Shown here one piece after another: positions 56,800 to 64,000 of a stretch of DNA of 64,000 bases. How positions within the stretch are numbered: position 1 is the first letter of the stretch; each line of letters begins with the position of its first letter. Both the position numbers and the translations under genes were made by a program. Location: the NCBI GenBank assembly GCA_025738555.1, contig JAOVFP010000012.1:2666001-2730000 (forward strand). The letters are read 5' to 3'. Source of the DNA: Cyathus striatus. Lineage: Eukaryota > Basidiomycota > Agaricomycetes > Agaricales > Nidulariaceae. The notes beneath the pieces were generated by a model. That model did not search any database. It worked only from the letters and a program-made list of their open reading frames with translations, and was not told the DNA's origin.

Positions 56800-59700
56800 G
56801 TGTACTCACCTCAGCAATGTTTGAGAACTTGCATTGGTTCGTTACAGAATACAGGAAGAGGAGTGAGTGGCTTTTGAACTCATCGAAAGCTTATTTCGAA
56901 CTCCAGCACAAGCATTCCCGCCTCCAACCACTTGTTCCCACCTCCAACCATGCATATCACTGTCCACGCATCCATTTCGCCTAACAATGACAATGAACGA
57001 CGAACACAATAGTTGGATCTGGGGTAAGGGAGAGCGAGTTGCAGCTGCTGTTTGGAGAGGGCTTGGTTTCACATCCTATTCATACGTTCGCTGCTTCTTC
57101 AGCTTCATCACTTACTCTCCTGCTATATCTCATCGACACGAGACCATCGTTCTTTGCCATACCACATGTAAAATCACGCCGACCATTCCACCGAACCCCA
57201 AATGACCAAGACGACGATATCAATGCTTGAACGACAACAGCGAAGGTGGCAATGTTCGAACGTCGAAAGCGACGACACCCACACTCAAACGACAATGGCC
57301 CATGAAGTCTCAGACTCTTACTCCCTCATCTCGTCTTGCAAGTGACAGGCACTGTCTCACCCCCTCCCTATTCCCCTCCCCTTCCTCCCCTGCCTTGTTT
57401 CGCAACTGATGAGTAGCACCATCTTGTCTCTCCTCCTCCATGTCCATGTCTCCTCCCCTCATCTGGTGGCTGATGAGCGAGTGTCAATCCGCCCAACACA
57501 TCTTCCCCTCGTTTCGCAAGTGACGAGTTAGCTGTTTCGTCCCTTCCTCCCCTCCTCACCCATGTCTCCTCCCCTTCCCAGCAATTGACGTGTGTAATGT
57601 CACGAGTAGGAACGTCAAGCCGACAAGCGCCTCCACCTGCACTCCCTCCCTTCCCTCTTCTTGCAAGGAATGAGCATCACACTATCACCATCGCCCTCCC
57701 CTCGATTTTCAAGTGACGAATGGCATTGGGCCTCCCACTCATGCAAACGGCTCTATTTATCATTCAACCACAATGTGGATGACGAATATCTGGATTTGGG
57801 AGCGATGGCTAGTCGTATGTGTATCCACTCTTCATTCACTCCCCCCTCCCCTCTCCCCCCCAACCTCTGTGCATGCTGACTACACAGGATAGATGCCGCC
57901 TCCACTTACCCTCCTCCAGATCATCTGTGATGTCAATGTTGCCCACAAGTCCCTGTTCCCCCCCCTCCCAGCCAACGCCTCCCACTCGTGCAAACGTCCC
58001 ATTCAACATTCAACAATGACGAATAGCTGGATTTGGGAGTGAGGACTCATCATATGTGTATCTGCTCTTTATTCACCCCCCCCCCCTCCCCAACCTCCCT
58101 GCATGCTGACAACAATGATAGATACTACCTCCACTTCTCCTCCAGATCATCCGCAATACCGACGTTGCCCACAAGTCCCTACTTCCCCAGCTCTGCCATG
58201 CCTGCCACTCGTGCAAACGGCCCCGCTCACCAATCGACAATGATGAATAGCTGAATTTGGAAGTGAGGACTCGATGTACATGTATCCGCTCTCCATTCGC
58301 CCCCCCTCTCTCCCCCAGTCTCTGTGCATGCTGACGACGCATGGCAGATACCCCCTCCACTTCCCCTCCTCTAGATCATCTGTGATGCTGATGTTGCCCA
58401 TGAATCCCTGTCCCCCTTCCCCCTCCCCTCAGCCCAGCCAACGCCTCCCATTTGTACAAATGGCCCCATTCATCCCCCTGATTCGCCAGTCGCCAGTCTC
58501 CCCTCTCCTCACCCATGCTACAGACATTTCCATTGAGCACCCATCTTCATGATCCCGCCAGCAGCCCCTCCCCTCCGTTTGCTCTGGCGACCCAAGAGTG
58601 CTCACAATGAGACTTGAACATCTACAAGGCAACTCCAGGAATACACGCAGAGCAGAGAACTAGCTGCGCAAAACGCATCTGGTAAACCACCCATCGCAAG
58701 AAGGGACACATCGAAGGCATGGAACACCGATCATACATAACAGTTGAACCTCTGCAGGATAACCCCATGGATACACAACCAGAGAACAGGGTGTGCAAAA
58801 CGCCTCCGCAAGTGAATGACACGGCTTAGAACCAACACCCCATCCTCGTCTGATGACAAGTAACAACACACTCCATGTCCCTGCGTGCCTCCAGCAATCT
58901 GCCCCAGTCCCCGCTCGCAGCATGCATCATAAACAGCCGTACTCCACTGGCCCACACCCACACTGTTGTCCTGTCCCCTGCTCAAGCAGGATTCGACAGC
59001 AGTCATCACCAACCATCTATCCCGCTGGGAAGACAACCATAAGACGCCGAGCACATGCCCACACATTACTTCCTCATCTGTCCTAGCGCAAGCAACCAGC
59101 ACTGCCAGCCGCCACGAATACTGTCTCGAGACTCCAAAACAGCCTGAGCCATCGTAGTTACAGCTGCACATGAACCCCAAGCATGAACCGTGGTTGCAAC
59201 TGCCCTCTGGTACTGCTCAAGCAAAACTCGCAAGACGAGTAAAAACACCATTCCCTCCACCTCCCTGGAAACTACCACCAGGGGCTGGCTCCCGCCTCCT
59301 GCAAAACTCGAAGTGGGGGAGGGACCACATCCCACCTTCACCACCGCTGTATCATTCATCGACCTCGACACATCACCTGCACTAGCTCAACTCCATGCAA
59401 GTCCTGAATTTGCCTTCGTCTTCTTGGTCTACCTCAACAACACCTCTCGTATCTCTCATCCTTGCAAATGGACCGGTTCTCTCCCCTTCCCAGTGCTCCT
59501 TCATACTGACAATGTGTGATATCACCTCCCACCCCTCCCCCCACCAATAATCTGACGTCGCTTGCAAGTCCTGTTGTGTTTTCGACACCTTAATCCAGCC
59601 AATGCCCCCCCCCCCCCCTCATTCGTGAAAACAGTCCTGATCTCTTGTATCCGCTGGCTACCCATGTCAGTTTCTCCCACCTGCACTACCGACGTTATTA

Positions 59701-60007
59701 CTGAGCCTCCATCTCCTTAATCGTGCTAGAGGCTCTGCTCCCACCTCTCATCTGCATTGGCGGTCTTTATGGATTTACAGGAAAAGGGAATGTTTTCCCT
59801 TTACATTCTCCATTTTCATGGGCCCATTCATTCCTTTCCCTTCTTTCTTCCTCACTTCCAGCATCACGCTCACTCGCTGGGCTTACCCGTTCAACTCCAA
59901 GGTCAACATCTCCTATCCATTCACTAATCAGTCATTCTCTACCTTGACGTTAATAGTGCAATGTTTGTATACGAATGAACATGTATCTATGGTACATTTT
60001 ATGTGTA
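56800..60007. repeat. CT-rich low-complexity region with tandem units
   Basis: Pyrimidine-rich on the plus strand, with long C runs (for example 59610-59620). Three diverged units of about 225 bp lie at about 57800-58020, 58030-58255 and 58262-58480, each with a CATATGTGTATC-like start, a C-rich run, GTGCATGCTGAC, GATCATC and CACTCGTGCAAACG. A further pair of about 120-bp units lies at 58615-58700 and 58738-58830. No coding gene is supported. It forms the inner flank of the right terminal repeat. Confidence 0.6.
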
Positions 60008-60528
60008 AATGGATTGAGTGGGGAACATGGTGGGAATAGAGTGGGTAGCGAGCAGCTGTGAGCGGCCCTGTGAGTGGGTAATCAATATTTCTAATTGTCA
60101 TATTTACAATCTGTACATGAATCAGGGCGAGCAACATATTTTTGTCTACATTCTAAATCGGAATGAGGATATGATAAAAGATCCAATTCGAGATCTGTTT
60201 CAAGGGCAAATTCAGAATATGTGATAAGATAGGGACACGAGACACACTTAGGATCAGTATTTGGATAGGATCTAGGGACAAATGTATGCCCTGATTCAGG
60301 ATTTGTTCATACATTGGTATGGTAACCAATTTTTGTACGATATTCTACATATGTTTTATTGTTATATTCTCAATAGTGCTCATGGATTTGATATGCGCCC
60401 GATTCATAATTATTTTCTAAATATGAACATGAATCGGCCAAATGTCATATTTTTGTACATATTCTAATTGTTAACTACATCGGGTTGTACCATATTTACC
60501 CTGATCCGATTTGGTCCTGTCTGAGGTG
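60008..60528 (-). repeat. Right long terminal inverted repeat
   Basis: Inverse of 30271-30830. It ends GTCTGAGGTG at 60528 and has fewer CCACTCAC-type motifs than the left arm. Differences over the outer 200 bases are few (about 4%). Confidence 0.88.
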
Positions 60529-61220
60529 TTAGTTCATTCCAGCCAATTAGCATATGTCCATACACATCCTCCAGCCAAAGCAAAACCTGAGATGCTTGGC
60601 GGGAAACTGATGCGCTTACATGGTATGCATCACAAATACCTGCAATCTCCAAGATCATTGCTTCACATCGACGGGCAGATTCCTGTGACTGAGAAAATTG
60701 AGCAATGGCCACCTCGAGACTTTGACAAGTTTGATTGACTAATGACTCCTCAACAATAGCTCGAACATATCCAATAGGGTCATTATTGACACGTTCTGCA
60801 ATGGCATTTCTCAGGCGTTCAACACGACCAATCCAATAGGCAACATGGTGACGCCGTTTCCTATGATTATTTGTTAGTCTAGAAGAAATTAGCTTGAAAT
60901 CTGTCGAACTTACTCTTCTTCCGTTCGAGGAGCAGGTGGACACAATGATTCTGCCGCACTAGAGTCACATATAAGAGTAAGTATCTATCGTATATCTATG
61001 TCCTAGTCATACCTGTCTTTCTGTATATTGTAGTTCTTACGACGCCTTTCGTTAATCCTCTTCTTGTTCCTGAAGAAGATGCATGCAACATTAGCAAAGA
61101 TCGGTTGAAATTGAGAACAATAAGAAAGAAATCTACTAACGCCTCATAATATCGTTTATTAATAGCATTGCGAGCATTTTTCTTATCTTCTGAAGTGCGA
61201 TACTTTGGTGGGCGACCCAT
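60529..61220 (-). pseudogene. Small basic protein gene, 5' part, split by the giant element
   Basis: ATG at 61220: MGRPPKYRTSEDKKNARNAI, then after an intron NKKRINERRRKNYNIQKD, giving a basic, bZIP-like N-terminus. It continues SSAAESLCPPAPRTEEE, then a helical domain (AYWIGRVERLRNAIAERV, SQESARRCEAMILEIAGI, ASQVLLWLEDVYGHML). The frame reaches WNEL at the element boundary. The tail KDAFAHNKLYVQNTAQA lies 30 kb away at 30215-30270. This is a family I associate with mushroom genomes near KDZ genes; a nuclear role is likely but unproven. It sits divergent to the KDZ gene. Confidence 0.6.
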
Positions 61221-61520
61221 TGGTGTAGATGGTGGTTGTTGCGGAACAAGTTACAATTGGAAAAGCTACGAGAGTGAAAGCTTCTTATGCTTTCGTCAGA
61301 CTAAAACTCCAAAGTGATCAAATGCATACAAAATCGGTTTCATACGAATCAATACATCTTAGAAATAACATATATAAATTTTTGGAATGATTTTATAGAC
61401 ATTAAAGTGTTCAAAAGCAATGTTTTGACATTGCATAAATTTCCATAAGTCACAGCTTCCGGGACGTTCAAGCCTAACTTTGATGTGTTGATGTGACTGG
61501 AAAATTCCGACTGGGAACCA

Positions 61521-61925
61521 TTAATAATTAACTGTAAAATAGGATAACACGGGCCAGGAAATAGTACTAATCAATGCGCACTTGACGAGTTGCTTCGCAT
61601 TTTCCCCTTCCTTTCCCAGTTTTTTGGAATACTTCTCAAAATTTGGCTTAATCGGTATCCTAAAAGCGAGTTGGAACATCAGGAAAATGTATGTTATAGC
61701 ATCGGTATAATTGTTGTCATAACTAATCTGTCCTAGAAAATTAAGCGTGATATATATCTCATAGTTCAGAGCTAAGAGGGATAGCGCGAACTCCCTAGAG
61801 TGTAGAGCCAAACCATTCATGCGGGATGAAAGTGTAAGGTATATCATGTACATGTTACCCATCGTTCCAACATTCAACGAGCACCCAGGACCCAGGCAAC
61901 CGCATGTCGGTACTTCGAAAAGCAA
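61521..61925 (-). other. Open reading frame of unknown status
   Basis: 134 open codons on the minus strand with several hydrophobic stretches (ITYIFLMFQLAFRIPI) and a TAG or TAA end near 61521. There is no ATG at the start and no domain I recognise. It may be part of a decayed gene. Confidence 0.25.
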
Positions 61926-62643
61926 TATAATTGACTAATACTTAGCAGATTTTTGAAGTGTTCCGATTTTCTAAATGTAGGTGTAAACATGGCGTTGAGC
62001 TTGAGCCTGAGGTTTCATATGAACTGACTCACTATAGAACGTTCATCCGAATAAGAAGGTTTGTTCCTGTTCTCCCTCATTAACCTCCCCACTCACCTTC
62101 GCCCATGCACCTTTCATAGTTCTGCTATCTTGGCAACAATCCTCACAAAAATAAAGCAAGATAGAGCAATAACGAGAGATTAACAAGAGAGATGGAGAGC
62201 GATGTATTGACAGTGGTAATCCAGTTACGTGTACACTGTTACACGTCAACAACTCAGAGGTGCCGCAGTAACCGGTAATCGGTAATCGGTGATTGCGGCA
62301 GTTGGGGCATATACCGGCGGCGCCAAATCCAATGTATTACACAAGCATTACACTACGCTCACCACTTCCATAGTACTTTGCTGAATACTTCGTCCCATGA
62401 AACTTAGGGTGCCATTTAGGCGAAGTTATTAGATGGATAAGTAAGAGTTTATTAAAGTCATTGTATTGCTTAACTATTGACTATTTTTCTAGGCTACCTT
62501 CCTGCCATACACCTTTATACCATTGTATTTATGTGTGATCAGTCGAGTTTATGCTAGATTATCATTCGAGAAATTCTTTATTAAGATATAAATCTATAAA
62601 AGTAAGTGGATAAGTCCATTATCTATCCATTAGGATCAGTTAC
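61926..62643. other. Intergenic, no feature seen
   Basis: AT-rich spacer upstream of the KDZ gene. TATAAATCTATAAAA near 62586-62600 could serve as its TATA box. Confidence 0.35.
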
Positions 62644-64000
62644 ATGCCTAACAAATCATCAAAATCTCGCTCTCGCGCTGTTTTTACCGACGCATTTGAC
62701 ACGGCGCCGGTAAACGAAAATCATGGTCATGACCACTTACATCTTACTCAAGGAACATCTCGTCGAACAGGGGCCAGTCAAGTAATGGTGCCTTCGGACT
62801 CGCTGTTGCCTCGAAAACGCCCTCATTCGCCAGATCTGTCAATTCCATGGGACTGTCTACCTCCTGCCAACACCACAGAAATGATCTGGAACAGGAATGA
62901 CGAACCTATGGATTGCAGTGAAGATACGACAACTCACATGACTCCTACTGATCTCGTCGGAATGAATGGAATACCCACAACAGCCGAACACGATGAAAGC
63001 ACAAGAAAAAGAAAGAAAGTTCCTTCAGTACGTGGATAGTATATGCATGCATTTTGTACAATAGTTAAGCTAATTTAAATAGGATAATCCAACACTACAG
63101 TGGATGTCGTATATCGATCAATATGTATCGGAGTTCCTTCGATTGGAGGGTCCGGGAGATGCCCACCAATTTTGTGCATCTTGCAAGTCATTTGCATCGC
63201 CTCTCATTCGTTGTCGAGACTGCAAATCGGATGCACTTTTCTGCAAGGATTGCACTGTGAAGATTCACATATATAATCCATTTCACTTTGTCGAGGTATG
63301 TAAATACATCCCAATGTTCTGTCTATGTTTTATTTCGCTTTCTCTAGCAATGGAATGGGGCTCATTTTTCAAAAGTCAGTCTCAAGTCACTTGGATTACG
63401 TGTTCAACTTGGTCATCGCACCAATGAAAGCTGCGTACTTCCAGAAAGGGGCTTCTCTGACAAGTTTGTAATAATCGACTCTAATGGAATTCATTCCGTT
63501 GCAGTCGATTTTTGTAACTGCCAACAGGCTCAACCACGATTCGTTCAGCTTCTGCGAGCTCGACTCTTCCCTGCCACTATATCTGAGCCAGTGACAGCTG
63601 CAACGTTCCAGGTATTACATAATTTCCAGTTGCTAAGCTTTATGTCGAAGTGTACAGCATATGATTATTACTATACACTCTCCCGTTACACCGATAATGT
63701 GGGGACATTGAAGGTTCCAGTAAGTAATATATCATCTTTGTTTTCCCCTACTAATCAATATGCTCAGGACCGCTACAGCTCTTTCCTACGAATGATCCGT
63801 CAATGGAGGCATATACGACTTACGAAACGAATGGGACTTGGTCACAACACATTAGGAATATCCAGTATTTCTGGAAAGCGAGAAGGAGGATGTGCTATTA
63901 TTTGTCCTGCATGTCCACAACCTGGCATTAACATTTCAGCAGATCACCGCCATTTGACAAGGTATGACAAATACTACACAGTTGTACACTTTATTTATTT
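62644..64000 (+). CDS. KDZ transposase with CxC2 cysteine cluster (partial)
   Basis: ATG at 62644. Exon 1 (62644-63027) is polar and nuclear-like (RKRKKVPS). Exon 2 (63083-63295) holds the cysteine cluster FCASCKSFASPLIRCRDCKS, FCKDCTVKIH, NPFH. Exon 3 starts 63348 (QWNGAHFSKVSLKSLGLRVQ) and contains VDFCNCQQAQPRFVQLLRAR and FPATISEPVTAATFQVL. Exon 4 continues DRYSSFLRMIRQWRH, CPACPQPG and on past the window end. All introns are GT-AG in phase. KDZ (Kyakuja-Dileera-Zisupton) transposases are expanded in basidiomycetes. The catalytic core is beyond the window, so integrity cannot be judged. Confidence 0.9.

Larger units (their letters stand above)
30271..60528. mobile_element. Candidate giant cargo-carrying DNA transposon, 30,258 bp
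   Basis: Ends are CACCTCAGACAGGACC and its exact inverse, inside long inverted repeats of about 560 bp (left) and 520 bp (right) that look about 95% identical over the first 200 bases. TTA lies on both sides (30268-30270, 60529-60531). Removing the unit rejoins a host gene in frame. Inside is a Plavaka/Tnp2-like transposase (35984-39504). A 3-bp duplication is what the CACTA/CMC superfamily makes, to which Plavaka belongs. Cargo includes two WD40 membrane proteins, an F-box/LRR protein, an Spt5-like protein, a Pro/Gln-rich protein and small proteins. That the Plavaka enzyme mobilises the unit is inference. Confidence 0.75.

Noticed and set aside
58731..59180. Cysteine-rich minus-strand frame in the CT-rich region
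   Set aside because: Base composition alone yields long frames rich in Cys, Trp and Gly. No introns or conserved motif.
57568..59960. Numerous 60-110-codon frames in the low-complexity region
   Set aside because: All are proline/serine-rich translations of CT-rich tandem units on one strand or their shadow on the other.
30271..60528. A Starship-type giant element
   Set aside because: No tyrosine recombinase was seen, and the unit has long inverted repeats and a 3-bp duplication, which Starships lack.

Overview
The window looks like a transposon-riddled piece of a mushroom-forming basidiomycete (Agaricomycetes) genome. The evidence is short GT-AG introns of about 45-70 bp, a KDZ transposase with a CxC2 cysteine cluster, a Plavaka/Tnp2-type transposase, a chromodomain Ty3/gypsy element, F-box proteins, and GFA and GDSGS-protease families common in that class. 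I recognised no tRNA gene, rRNA operon or CRISPR array.

Layout. 1-3.1 kb: decayed DNA with a kinesin pseudogene. 3.1-15.0 kb: one minus-strand F-box gene broken twice, by a 6.8-kb chromodomain gypsy element (3856-10674) and by a 3.4-kb palindromic TIR element (element A, 10919-14312). 15.2-18.7 kb: two GFA-domain paralogues and a decayed serine-protease-like gene. 19.2-24.1 kb: a second kinesin-7-like pseudogene and a patchwork of inverted and direct duplications. 25.8-30.0 kb: an Agaricomycete-specific multi-exon gene split by a 1,064-bp miniature LTR element. 60.5-64.0 kb: a small basic protein gene and the start of a KDZ transposase gene.

The main result is a candidate giant DNA transposon at 30271-60528 (30,258 bp). 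It has inverted repeats of about 520-560 bp starting CACCTCAGAC and is flanked by the 3-bp duplication TTA. Removing the element and one TTA rejoins the minus-strand gene on its right (60529-61220) to an open frame on its left, ending at a stop at 30215. So the two flanks are two halves of one gene. Inside are a Plavaka/Tnp2-like transposase (the likely mobilising enzyme) and cargo: two WD40 proteins with C-terminal membrane helices, an F-box/LRR protein, an Spt5-like NGN/KOW protein, a Pro/Gln-rich repeat protein and several small intron-containing proteins.

The giant element has itself been invaded. A solo LTR (duplication GGACG) lies in the Pro/Gln-rich gene, a second palindromic element (element B, 7-bp duplication GTATATA) lies in the TATA box of that LTR, and a CACTG-type MITE (duplication TTA) lies in the Spt5-like gene. 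Elements A and B are one family. Both carry a fragment of the 5' end of the 18S rRNA gene, and each has expanded an 18-bp minisatellite in one arm only.

All positions come from reading the sequence by eye. Exon limits are approximate unless a splice phase is stated, and identities to families are from motif recognition, not searches.
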